Shown here: in pieces, positions 12,695-24,030 of the stretch
Numbering within the stretch: the stretch's first letter is position 1
Layout: every line of letters starts with the position of its first letter
DNA from: Malania oleifera
Taxonomy: Eukaryota > Streptophyta > Magnoliopsida > Santalales > Ximeniaceae
Length of the DNA: 64,000 bases
NCBI RefSeq assembly: GCF_029873635.1
Contig: NC_080426.1
Location: 56,412,173 to 56,476,172, forward strand
Reading direction: 5' to 3'
The notes under the pieces: generated by a model
What the model saw: the letters and a program-made list of their open reading frames with translations, nothing else
Database searches by the model: none
What the model was told of the DNA's origin: nothing
Position numbers and translations under genes: made by a program

Positions 12695-15207
12695 TATGAC
12701 GCCCCAATTTTCGTACAATTTTTTTTCCAATAATAAATGAATTTTCACTCGTCATAAACAACATCCATAAATTGGCTACATCAACAATCCTACTATCATT
12801 CATACGACCCGACTCGCATTAGGTACCAAGTAAAAAGTTATTTTATTTATATAACCTAACAGCGAAAGTTAATACATAATTAACAATCAGAATACAATAC
12901 CCAGAGTATCAACACAAATATATACATCACCTTAACAGACTCAAAAATAACCTAACTCTAGGGGAATTACACCTCCCCTAGTCCAAAACTTCACCCTGTG
13001 TGTCAGGATCCCAGCTTCCTATGACTACGGAGTTCTATCACCTGGCCTATCCCCGTTACCTAAAAAATTTAGATAATTTGGGTGAGACTCATTTCAGTAA
13101 GAAGGAATAAATTATTTACAGTGTGTGGTCATATGAGTTCAGTTATAATACACTTTACTTTTCAAACCATCATTTCATCTAAGAAAATACACTGATATAC
13201 ACATTCTCATAATCATATAGATATACAATACAAGCTTTTATAAGCTTTAAAATCATTTCTTAAATTCAATAATTTCCAACACATATTTACCGCAAAGTTC
13301 TTGAAAATAGGAAAGATTACCCGCCCATACAGGTAGCTTCCCTCTACCCTAACACATTATGCAGTCAGGTATAACCATATCTGATACCTATTAGAGCACT
13401 CACCTTACTCAGTAAACCTTCAGGCGGAGAGTTTCACTTCGCCTCAATTATTTATATTATTAACTCACATATTTCAATTTCTCAATTTTATCATTTTCTA
13501 TTTCTCAATTTCCATTCTTTCTTTCATTTCTTATTTTAGCCAATTTTATCATTCTTTCACTTTCCGTTTCCATTTTTATTTTCCGACGTATGAGTATCCT
13601 TGGTATCAAATACCAACATCGCGTATGTAACTCATGGCCACCCTAAGGATCTTTCTATCCACGCCATGCTTCCCCCCATGGTCAAGGTTGTGCGGCCCGA
13701 AGGCTGGATCTAACCGCGGTTGGTCGACCCGATTAAATCAAAATATCATATCGCGTTTGTAGTACGACTGGCCGGCCTATAACCCTGATCCAGACTCAGA
13801 GGGCCCAACAACCCTAAAAAAATGCTCAGTCGACTGTCACGTCACACGCTCCAAGAGTCCGTGTGTTTGCACTAACACCACTAGCAACCGTACCGTGCTC
13901 AATATCATAACCATCCATCAGGGTTCACTACCACATACCCACAATCATTATGCGGTATTGGCATTTCATCAATCATATTCCAGTATATCACAATTCAGTT
14001 CAATATAAATATTTTCATCATTTTCTGTGCACATTTCATCATCTCGTAATAATATATATCATATTTCATGTATTTTCACATTTTCCCCAAATACTCATCA
14101 ATAATTTGTACAAACTCATTTCTCATTCAAATAATTTTCACTCACATATAAATACCATATTTCATTATTTTCTACTAATCACATCAATCATTCTCATTTC
14201 AATATTTTCTCAGAAAATACACATCGTTATATTTCACATTTTTCAACACATGTCATGTGTCATACAGTTTTCATCTAATATTCATAATATATTAATTTCA
14301 GACTCCAAAATATCACAAATTAATGTTACTGAAATGCCACACAATTTATCTGATATTTATATCAGAATAATTTTCAAGCAAAATACAATATGCTCATTTT
14401 CATATATAAATTCAAACGGTAATTCTGAAAATACTACAATAATTTATTCTACTTTCTTGGCTTACTTAGAGTCTCGTTAGAAGCCCAAATCTTACGCCCT
14501 TGGCGTCCAAAATTCAACTCCTACAATTTGCATTTTTCCCAGATTAATTAATTCATTTCCCAAAAATACTACCCATCTAACCTTCCCCAAGCCCCATGTA
14601 CTCCAAATTAACATTTAAACCAATATTTGACACCCCTACTTAATTTTTTGAATTTTGCCCGTGGGTCCTAAAAATACACCCGCGGCGGCGCTCACCCAGG
14701 TCCTAAATTTTGAAAATTCTATTTTAACTCCAGATGCTCAACATGTTAACATTTCAAAATTAATCCTAATTAATTAAAAATAAGCCCCTTAATAACCCCC
14801 ATACCCCAAATTTGGGATTATGCCCACAACGACCCCACGAGAATTCTGTCTCGCTAAACTTGTAGAGAATCATCCCTACATTCTCGTGGTGATGTCTGTT
14901 CGTCAATTAGGCTTATAATTTGCAAGAAATTAATGAAAAAGGAAAAATTGGCTTACCCCAGGAAATACGCCCACACCACTCTTACCACCGATCTGCTCCG
15001 GTCGAAATGACGGCAGGAAGAATAGAGTTCAACGGTATCTTCTGATTCTCGATCGAGCGAGAATCTACCACGTAACTGAGGAGAGAGGGAGAGAGAATGA
15101 GAGGAGAAAGAGAGAGAGACTGCACAAGTCTCCTGCGCAATTGCAATAGCAAAGGAAGAAAAGGGGGGCGGCTCTCTTAATTTCAATCCTGAAGCTTCTA
15201 GTTTCAG

Positions 15208-15251
<44 letters not shown>

Positions 15252-15443
15252 TATTTAATTAATATTAATAATAATATATTTTATTAACAAAAATAAAAAT
15301 AAATTTTAATTATTATTTTTTTTCTTTTCTTTTTTAAATTTAATTAACTAATTAATTATATAATTAATTAATTAATTAATTTTTATTTTTATTTTTTGGA
15401 ATCACTCCACTAATCTTGCATAGCCCTTTTTGAGGTTATTACA
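12695..15443 (-). repeat. 5' LTR of the minus-strand Gypsy element
   Basis: The 2,749-bp partner of the LTR at 5,011-7,598 starts TATGACGCCC and ends GGTTATTACA on the plus strand. It is followed by the TAACT duplication. The length difference from its partner comes from internal indels. Confidence 0.93.
15209..15250. repeat. (AAT)n microsatellite in LTR
   Basis: About 14 AAT units at the position matching the array in the other LTR. Confidence 0.95.
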
Positions 15444-17405
15444 TAACTAGTGCAAACATACGTATAAACAGGGACATGAACATGCATGCAATCTATCGTG
15501 CATGACTATGCGTGAAATTATGCATGAATGCAATGTAACCTAAATAACTACTTTGCGAGAATTTTGGAAAAATCCCTATCGGCTAATGAAATGTTTCATG
15601 ATTAAGCCGACCATTGATAGACCATTAATTCAATTCAATTACTCCATCAACCATTCATTTCCTTGATGATGGTCCATGTACCTTAGATTCTACGAAAGAT
15701 TAGGTTATGACCTGGGTTTGGGATTAACTTGGGCGAGTCAACCCTTTGGGTTGGTTCAATGCAGTCTTGTGGACTTTGATATGCACTTGGACCTCGGGTG
15801 TTTCAAAATATGGGCTTCAAGCTATTCTTTGATTAGTCGAGGCCCGAGTTTAAAGAGAGTTGGGCTTGAATTGTTTTAAAAATATTGGCCTAGATTTTTA
15901 AGTAATAGGGCCGAAGCCCCCTTTTAAAATATGAGTTTGGCCCTTTTTGAAAATCAGGCTTGGGTCGGATTTTTTTGTTTAGAAAAAAGTCGGGCCTAGA
16001 TTTGTTTTAAAAAGAGTTGGGTCCAAATTTTTTGAAAAAGATTGGACCAACCCATCTTTTAAATGCTTAGGCCAAGTTCTTTATTTTTAAAAGAATGGGT
16101 TGCGGTCTCACTGTTGGGTTTTTCCAGAATATTGGCTAAGTGGTATGGATGCCTAGAATGGATACAAAATATAAGACATATTACAAAGTATCTAAAAACA
16201 TATATACAAAAGACTCAATTACATAATATGAAGAAGGATGTGGCTTTTGTCCCAACCCCAGGTAGGTACACCTATTTTACAGGGTTTCTTCATTACTCTA
16301 CCCTAATTAGGGAAAACTATAGATAAGTATGTGTGGGTAAGCTCTATTCCCTATAGACAACAAATTCCCAGCCTGAACCCTATCTTAACCCAATGGGTTT
16401 GGACAGAGTTTAAACTGAGCGGAGTGGTTCACGTGCCCCCAGGACCTTGTCCCATGAGGGCTAATGGTACTATGCTCCTTTCTAATCTTAAAGGGTGAAA
16501 CTCGGGTAGAAGGCTAATGAAAATGTGTGAATTTATAAGCTTAGCCTAGTCCCTCTACCCCAACCTTTATTACATGCTTATTCAAATAACATATTCACAA
16601 GTAATCACAAGCTTATTCTATAACAATGGAAACAAAATATTCACAATTAATCACATGTTTATTCAAACAATAAAAAAAATAAAGTGTTTACAATCAATCA
16701 CATGCTTATTCAAAATATGAAAACAAGATATTTATAATTAATACACTTATTCTAAATATTTGAAAACAAAATATTTGCAATTTAAAAAAAGATTTGGAAA
16801 CAAAATATTTGTAGTTAAAATTTGGAAACAAATTATGTACAAATAAAATGCTTTTAAAAAAATTTGGAAAAAAAAAAAACATTTGTAATTAATAAAATTT
16901 GGAAACAAAAATATTTGCAATAAAAAATTTGCAAAAATATTTGCAATTAAAATTTTCTTATCTAAAAAATTTGGGAATAAAATATTTGCAACTACTATGC
17001 TTATCAAAATAAATTTGGAATGAAAATATTTGCAATTAATATGCTTATCTAAAAAAATTGGGAAATAAAATATTTACAATTACTATGCTTATTTAAAAAT
17101 TCTAGAAATAAAACATTTACAATTAATATTCTTATCTAAAAAAATTTGGAAATAAAATATTTGCAATTACTATGTTTATTTATAAAATTTAGAAATAAAA
17201 TATTTACAATTAATATTCTTATCAAAAAAATTTTGGAAAGAAAATATTTGCAATTAATATGCTTATCTAAAAAATTTGGAAATAAAATATTTACAATTAA
17301 TATTCACAAAATGATGAACTAAAAGATTTATTAAATTTGAACTCGGGATAATTTCTAATTAATTACTAGCTCGACTCTTTAATTTCCCTAGTGGAGTCAG
17401 CAAGC
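15444..17405 (-). other. Probable leader region of a Tat/Ogre-like element
   Basis: No protein-like frame is seen. On the minus strand, immediately after the LTR end at 17,406, comes GCTTGCTGACTCCACTAGGG. That resembles the CTTGGCGACTCCACTGGGG leader or primer-site sequence found just inside the 5' LTR of some large Tat/Ogre-type Gypsy elements. If so, this stretch and possibly much of 1-5,010 are internal sequence of such an element. The Gypsy element at 5,011-15,443 would then be nested in it. This is an inference from one short motif. Confidence 0.4.
16570..17310. repeat. AT-rich minisatellite, unit about 50-60 bp
   Basis: About a dozen degenerate head-to-tail copies of a unit built on GGAAATAAAATATTTGC, AATTAATATGCTTATC and a poly-A stretch. 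Units vary in length and drift gradually along the array, as expected of an old minisatellite in a leader region. Coding is not possible in any frame. Confidence 0.85.
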
Positions 17406-17758
17406 TGTCGTGATGTCCCAGAATGCGAGTGCCCCAGGGTCGGCGAAATAAAAATTATTTTATATTTTTCAGGAAAAAAAAATAAATATTAGAGTCACCA
17501 CTAACCTTTTAGTGTAATTAGAACACTTGATTACTACCCAATTAAGGGTAGAATCAGTCTACGTTACCAAAGCTGGGATCGGGAGTTCGATTACGCAAGG
17601 AGAAAGTACGAACACCCCCTACACGTCCATTCTTACGAATAGTACCTAATTTATTATGAAATTATCCCAAAGTAAATTTAAAAAAACCTCTTAGGTTACT
17701 CCTTTTGTGAATTTACAAATATACATGCAAAATAAATAAATAAATAAATTATACAAAA

Positions 17759-17767
<9 letters not shown>

Positions 17768-17798
<31 letters not shown>
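17768..17798. repeat. (TA)n microsatellite
   Basis: An uninterrupted TA run of about 15 units within the old LTR. Confidence 0.95.
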
Positions 17799-17801
<3 letters not shown>

Positions 17802-17931
17802 TCCATAAGAACTGAGATACGTGAAACTTAAAAAGCTTATACCCTTTTTATTGCAATCATAGGGATGAAAATCAAGAAAATATTTTATAAAAATAAATAC
17901 CATAGTACATATGAAGCCAAATAACAAAAAT

Positions 17932-17933
17932 AC

Positions 17934-17977
<44 letters not shown>
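17932..17977. repeat. (AAT)n microsatellite
   Basis: About 15 AAT units, followed by two shorter AAT runs up to about 18,066 separated by a repeated TATGATAATGCTTCATGC spacer. Confidence 0.95.
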
Positions 17978-17979
<2 letters not shown>

Positions 17980-18689
17980 ATGATAATGCTTCATGCCATA
18001 ATGATAATAATAATAATAATAATACTATGATAATGCTTCATGCTATAATAATAATAATAATAATAACACCTAACACACAATATAATAAAAAGTACTAATA
18101 ATAGTCATTATGATGATACACACATCTAATATCCTATAAGTACAATCATACTAATATGGAAATATTTAATCCCCACGTAAATAATATATACGCATTGGAA
18201 AGAGAAAGAATAAAGTTATGGAAACCATTCAAAGAATGAATCTACTATGAAATATACGCATTAATAATAAATAGATATGCCATAAGATGGAAACGCTAAA
18301 AACAAATATGGAAATAATATTATGGACTTCCTAAAATTAATTCACAAGCTATTCGGAAGTGACTAAACCCTAAACATATAACATTGACATTAAACAAACA
18401 TTATAATAACAAAAACCCTAAATAATTACAACCTTGAGCATGAATAATACTTACTCAGCATCTATTGTTAAATATTGTACCCTAATTTATTAGTAAGCAT
18501 AGTGAATGCCCTATACATTAAAACTTGAGTAAATATTAGAAAGAAGAAAAATACTGCAAAAAATAAATTGACGTCAAATATATACATATATATATAACCT
18601 AAATAAATATTATTACAAAAAAATTGAAAAATCCTACAAAAAATAAATTGACATCAAATACACACACACGCACACCACTACAAAAAATC

Positions 18690-18977
18690 AGGATATTAGT
18701 AAAGGATCAAATCCGTCACTAATACTTATAAATTCGCCACTAATAAGTGGCGAATTTATAAGTATTAGTGACAGTTTTAAATTAATTGTTATATCTGCCG
18801 TTATTACTAACTATTAGTAACAAATTTAAAATTCGTCACTAATAATACAGTAGTGACGGATTATAATCATCACTAAAACCCTAATACCGTCACTATAAAT
18901 TATACATCAACTCTACTCAAATTCGTCACTAATAGTACAGTATTAGTGAAGGATAAAAATTTGTTACTAATGGTAGG
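18690..18977. repeat. CACTA left subterminal repeats, outer part
   Basis: Alternating ATTAGTGACGA-type and TCGTCACTAAT-type motifs form short inverted repeats, for example the AAATTCGCCACTAATAAG and AGTGGCGAATTT pair around 18,730-18,755. The array continues after the inserted LTR at 22,322. Confidence 0.85.
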
Positions 18978-20979
18978 TGTCGCGACGTCCCGGGCGCACG
19001 TGTGCCCCGGGCGGCGAAATTAAAATCATTTTTAATATTTTCATGGAAAAATCATGGAAAAAGTCGGAGTCGCCACTAACCTTTAGTGCGATTAGAACAC
19101 ATGATTACTACCCCGTTAGGGGTAGAATCGGTCTACACTACCAGAGTTAGGCTCGGGAGTTCGGTTACGCAAGGGGAAGGTACGAGCACCCCCTACGCGC
19201 CCGTTCTTACGAACGGTACCTAATTAATTTAAAATTATCCCTAAGTTAATCTAATAATTCTTTAAATTACTCCTTTTTTTTATGAATTTATAAGTACATG
19301 TAAAATAAATAAATAAATAAATAAATAAAGATAATATATATATATATAGATATTCCCTCAGAGCTTAGGGTACGTGATGCCCGAAGGCTCATACCCTCGC
19401 AATAAAATCATAGGGATAATAATTAAGAAAATACACTCCCAAAATTTTGAAATTATATATAAAATTTTTATAGGAAAATACTAGTATGGGAGGTTTTAAT
19501 ATATATTAATAAGATAATAAACTAAGAAATTAAATTACCATAATACATGTAATAATAATAGGGATACATATATGCTATATATACTATATAATAATAAATT
19601 GTTTATAACACCTAATAACTTATCCTAATAATAAACCAACCTAATAGATAGTAATAATACACGCATCATAATAGTAACAATAATGTAACTCATATCATAA
19701 TAATACTAAACTTAGAATAATAATAATAATGATACTACATCATACGTAATAATAATAACAATAATACTAATAATGACAATAATACACTACCATAGAATAA
19801 GATATTAACATCCGATAAATATAATAATAACAACCTGGAAATAATCAAAACCTTAAAGTTAATATTCGATATATACACATATGGAAACAATTAATCCCTA
19901 TGGAAACAATTTGAACCCTAAAATAAATGTACAAAATGTAATAATTAATATGGAAGCAACTAATGTAATTATGGAAGCAAATCTACCCTAAAACTAATAT
20001 GCAAAAGGCAAAATAATAAATATGGAAATAACTGAAATTATGGAAACGAATCGACCTAAAAATTAACATGTTAATAAACAACAATATATATTTAAAACAA
20101 TTAATGAAATTAAGGCAACAAATCAATCCTAAATAATATATAATGATAATCGAAAACCCTATAATAATATAACTGCCCTATTATACAATCTCAATATGAC
20201 AATAATGATAACCCAAAATATACAATATCAATACGACAATGATGAAAATCATAAAGTAACTATATAATAAGATCAACTAAATATTAACATGATAATTACA
20301 ACAATAATAAACAATAATATCACGGGAATACATAATAGACAATAATATTACGTAAATATATATACATGCAAATTAGATATACAATTGGAATATTATAGCA
20401 CTACAATAATAATATGAAAATATGTAAGCCCATATACAATAGAATGTGCATGAATATGCAAATAATTATATAAGGCAATAACAATAATATATATGCACAT
20501 TAGATAATAACTACTAAATGACAACAATAATAATAGTACTCCAATAATATAATAATAGTAATAAGGACATACCAACAATATAATAATAATACTAACAATA
20601 ATAAGTCAACAATATAATAACATTACTAATAATAATACACATATAATGTGAAAAACACCTTAACAATAAATACTTTACAACATAACGGTAATTATTTTAT
20701 ATAAACAGTGATACAGCAGAGTAAAAAATAAAAATAAAAAAATTAACATGGATATTAACATTAAAACCTTTAAACTCATATGATAACAATATAAACCTCA
20801 AGATTGCAATAAATATCACAAAATATGAACATGGACATTAAATTCTGAGACACATGTTGCAGGAAAAAAAAAAAAAAGTAAAATAAAATAAAACCTACAA
20901 TAAAATTAAAAAAAAAAAAATGATCATGGATTATCACAAGAGGTATACCAACATTTAATAAAATAAAATAAAATAAGGT

Positions 20980-21700
20980 ATATGTGCTGTGTGTGTGTCG
21001 GAGACATGCGTGGAGTGTGTGCGTGTGATCAGAATCAGAAGCTTACCTGGGGGATAACGCCGGAGTTGGGTGGTTGGTGGCTAGCCGTAGAGCAACGATG
21101 TGTCGTGTGGCTGGCCGTGGAGGGCCACTCGGGCTGCCGCTGGGAAGGTAGAACAGGTGCCGAAGTTGCCGCTGCTCAGGTTTGCTGGTTTGTTGCCGGT
21201 GCGACGCGGGAGGCTCGGTGAATGGAGGTTGGCGAGGAAAGGGTGGCCGCTGGTTCGTCGGAGAAAGAGAACGGCTGCAATTGAGAAGCTGCCGGAGAAG
21301 ATGACTGGAGAACCAACACGAACAGCGAACATCGGAAAGAGAATTGAGGAAGAACGCTGTCGACGACTGGGAACTGGAGGATCTGGTGTGCAGATGCGAA
21401 CATATACGCAACGACGGAAGAGAGAACAGATGCAGCAACAGACTGCGTAATCGCTCGGGCGGTGGACTATGGTGGTGCGTGGGTGAGTTGGTTGATGGAG
21501 TAGATGGTGACTGGTACGTGAGAGAGATAAGAGAAAGCAGGCTTAGGGTTTTCCTTTTGTTTTTTTCTTTTCCTGGTCTTCCCCTGTGTGCTGTGCGCTG
21601 CCCCCTCTGTGTGGGCATGAAGATGAGAAGAAGAAGGAGCCCTTTTTTTTTTTTTTTTTTCAGTTTTTGATTTGGCTCTTCTCCCGTGTGTGTTGTGCGT
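20980..21700. other. GC-rich block inside the solo LTR
   Basis: About 700 bp of clearly higher GC interrupts an otherwise AT-rich LTR. It gives long overlapping open frames on both strands, up to 191 codons on the minus strand. None resembles a known protein: the minus-strand frame is Ser/Pro/His-rich and low in complexity. The frames are best explained by composition. The block could be promoter or transcribed leader sequence of the LTR. Confidence 0.5.
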
Positions 21701-21849
21701 AGCCTCCTCCCCTAATGGTCTTGGAATGTGCCTTTTTAAAGGCATCTCTCCCTAAAACCCTAAAATCCTTTCCTTTTTTGATTTTCTTTTTTTCTTTTTC
21801 TCTTTTTTTTTTTATGCTTTTATTCCTATGGTAATAATGAAAGAGGAAA

Positions 21850-22040
21850 TAATATTAATAATAATAATCATAATAATATCAATATCAATAAGGTAATAAT
21901 AATAATAATACTACTAAATAGTAAATAGTAATAAATAATTATAGTAAAAATAAAAATAATAAAGATAAAATAATAATAATGATAATAATAAATAAATAAT
22001 AGTGATAATAATAAATTACTTATAATAATATAGGAAAATA

Positions 22041-22073
<33 letters not shown>

Positions 22074-22122
22074 TAATAAAAAAATAACAATAATAATAAT
22101 AATAATAATAAAGTATCAATTT

Positions 22123-22156
<34 letters not shown>

Positions 22157-22265
22157 GGTAATAATAATTATAGTAAATTAATAATAACAATAATAAATAA
22201 AAAATAATAATAATTATAAGAAAGTAATAAATAAAAATACTAATAATAATAATAAAATAATAATA
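21850..22265. repeat. Imperfect AAT-rich simple repeat
   Basis: About 400 bp made mostly of AAT units with TAG, AAC and AAA interruptions, near the LTR's end. A frame on the opposite strand rich in Tyr and Ile is a by-product. Confidence 0.9.
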
Positions 22266-22321
22266 AAAAGGGAACCCCTTGTTCTATTTGGCTAAGGCAA
22301 AAATAGGGTGTCTACAGTAGG

Positions 22322-22560
22322 GAATTAATGACAAATTACAAATTCGTCACTAATAGTGCAGTATTAGTGAATGATTTAAATTCGTCACTAATAGCCTAAC
22401 ATTAGTGACGAATTTGAAAACCGTCACTAATACTCTACTATTAGTGACGATTTGGAATCCTATACTAATAGTTTACTATTAGTGACGATTTTTTAATTCT
22501 TCACTAATACCCTAATATTAGTGACGAATTTGAATCCTTCACTAATAATTAAAAAACAAA
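22322..22560. repeat. CACTA left subterminal repeats, inner part
   Basis: At least eight ATTAGTGACGA or CGTCACTAAT motifs alternate in orientation with spacing of roughly 20-35 bp. They continue the array broken by the solo LTR. Confidence 0.88.
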
Positions 22561-23646
22561 AAAAAATTTAATACCAATTTTTTTAATCATCAATTCCTGT
22601 AAAAAATCTGTAATTACATTTTTCGCAAACATAACCTGAAACCATAATTACTACAAAATTTATAAATTATTCAAAATTTCCAATTCAAATACAAATTCAA
22701 TTAAAATAAAGAAATAACATCAGCTCAAATAACAAAAAAAAAATCAAAAAATTCAAAATTTAAATACAAATATACAAATTCAAATTAAAATACAGAAATT
22801 CCATTTGTTCAAATAACAATAAAAATTACAAAAAAATAATCAAAAGTTGCATCCAACGACTGTAGTGCATGCATGGCATTGTGCTAATGTTATGACAGTC
22901 GCGAACCCAACAAATTAAGAATCATAAAAAAAAAAAAATTAGTATACAAATGGAGAGCATAATGAAGCATTGGCGCTCAGTATAATCAGGAATAAATATA
23001 TAAAATGCGTCTTACAATAATTTGCAACCCTAAACGAATAACTGAAATGAATGTGAATGACGTACGTATGAATATATACAGTTGCATGCATCAAACCACA
23101 CACACGTAAACACTTTAACTTGTTCTCAAAACAGAATATCTCTGGTGATGGACAAATTATATTAATGCTTATCCATAATTAAAAGCAAATGATATGCAAT
23201 GTATGTTAATAGATGCAAATTTAAGGTTTAATGAAATGACTTTTCGTTTAACTTTCACTCATCCTTTCAAAAATATTTTAATATTCATTTTATCATAATT
23301 ATCTTTGTACATTTTTTTTAAAAAAAAAAATTTAACGAAATTTCAATAGCATACCGTCTGTAAATTGGACATTTTCCTATAAAACCTGTACTTGAAAAAT
23401 AGTTATTTTCACAAAATAAAACATTTCAAGCATGCAACAACCTAAATTCACTACCAGCCTGCAATTCATAATATACTACATCAGTCATGCAGTTAGCGTT
23501 CAACACAAGCATGTATTCCAGTAGTTTAATATACAACTCATATAACATAATACCATTCATCAAGAAAATATTACCAGGTAAAAGTTAAAACACAATCCAA
23601 CTAACCTTGAACCTCCTCAACAAAGTCGTATCCTCTTCCAGGCAGA

Positions 23647-24030
23647 AATCACCCTAGCCTCTAATTCTACAAACCGCTTCTTCCAAGCCTCAACCCTCGT
23701 CTCGACTCTTACCTTTGTGAGAACTCCGAATCGTTCAGCTTATTCTTCACATAAGCAATAGCCTCCTTCTCACCTTCACGAGAACTCCTCAAAGGCCCCA
23801 ATTACATCTCGCATCCCTCCTTCCTCCTATTTTCCCTATAACTCGTCGATCATTCGTTTTCAAGAGGATAACAGAGTAACAAGCTATAGGGAAAAGAGGA
23901 GGAAGAAGGGATGTGAGAGGTTATTGCGACCTTCGAGGAGTTCTCATGAAGGTGAGAAGGCTCACGAGATCCGAGGCAAGGGTTGTGGCTCGAAAGAAGC
24001 AGTTTGTGGAATTAGAGGCTATAGTGATTT
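23647..24030. repeat. Imperfect inverted repeat (foldback) in CACTA centre
   Basis: The left arm (23,647-23,843) and right arm (23,881-24,030) are reverse complements over about 140 bp with roughly 15-20% mismatches. They are separated by a loop of about 37 bp. The left arm has about 55 extra bases (near 23,705-23,760). Both arms derive from one coding-like segment: read outward, each encodes a peptide with the core FVELEA (KKRFVELEARV on the left arm's minus strand, KKQFVELEAIV on the right arm's plus strand). Next to it the left arm's minus strand has a splice-donor-like CAAAG/GTAAGAG. Confidence 0.8.

Larger units (their letters stand above)
5011..15443 (-). mobile_element. Ty3/Gypsy chromovirus-type retrotransposon, broken
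   Basis: This element has two long LTRs and reads on the minus strand. It is flanked by a perfect 5-bp duplication, TAACT at 5,006-5,010 and 15,444-15,448. The order on the minus strand is 5' LTR, primer site matching initiator Met tRNA, gag, protease, reverse transcriptase, RNase H, integrase, chromodomain, polypurine tract and 3' LTR. That order and the C-terminal chromodomain fit a chromovirus of the Tekay/Del type; the clade is an inference. The LTRs differ at about one base in ten in the first 215 bases, suggesting an age of a few million years. The coding part is broken many times, roughly ten or more. Confidence 0.93.
17406..18675 (-). repeat. Tat/Ogre-like LTR, first part (split by CACTA)
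   Basis: The sequence starts TGTCGTGATGTCCC and follows the solo LTR at 18,978 for several hundred bases. Shared blocks include GGGTAGAATC and GGGAGTTCG, then a coordinate-matched AC/TA and AAT-rich section. It is older and more AT-shifted than the solo LTR. It is interrupted by the CACTA transposon at 18,676 and seems to continue at 28,634. Confidence 0.7.
18978..22316 (-). mobile_element. Solo LTR of a Tat/Ogre-like Gypsy family
   Basis: The 3,339-bp segment starts TGTCGCGACGTCCC and ends GGGTGTCTACA. It is flanked by perfect GTAGG duplications (18,973-18,977 and 22,317-22,321). It sits inside the CACTA subterminal array, whose motif pattern resumes on the other side. No internal element sequence is attached. 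It is the same family as the LTR at 17,406, in the same orientation. The minus-strand assignment follows from the putative leader next to 17,406. Confidence 0.87.

Noticed and set aside
13950-14480. 176-codon open frame, His/Ile/Phe-rich
   Set aside because: It lies in the AT-rich part of a Gypsy LTR, and the composition follows the ATTTCA repeats of that LTR. No domain is recognisable.
21043-21618. 191-codon open frame on the minus strand, Ser/Pro/His-rich
   Set aside because: It overlaps several equally long frames on both strands of a GC-rich LTR block, is low in complexity and matches no family. It is best explained by composition.
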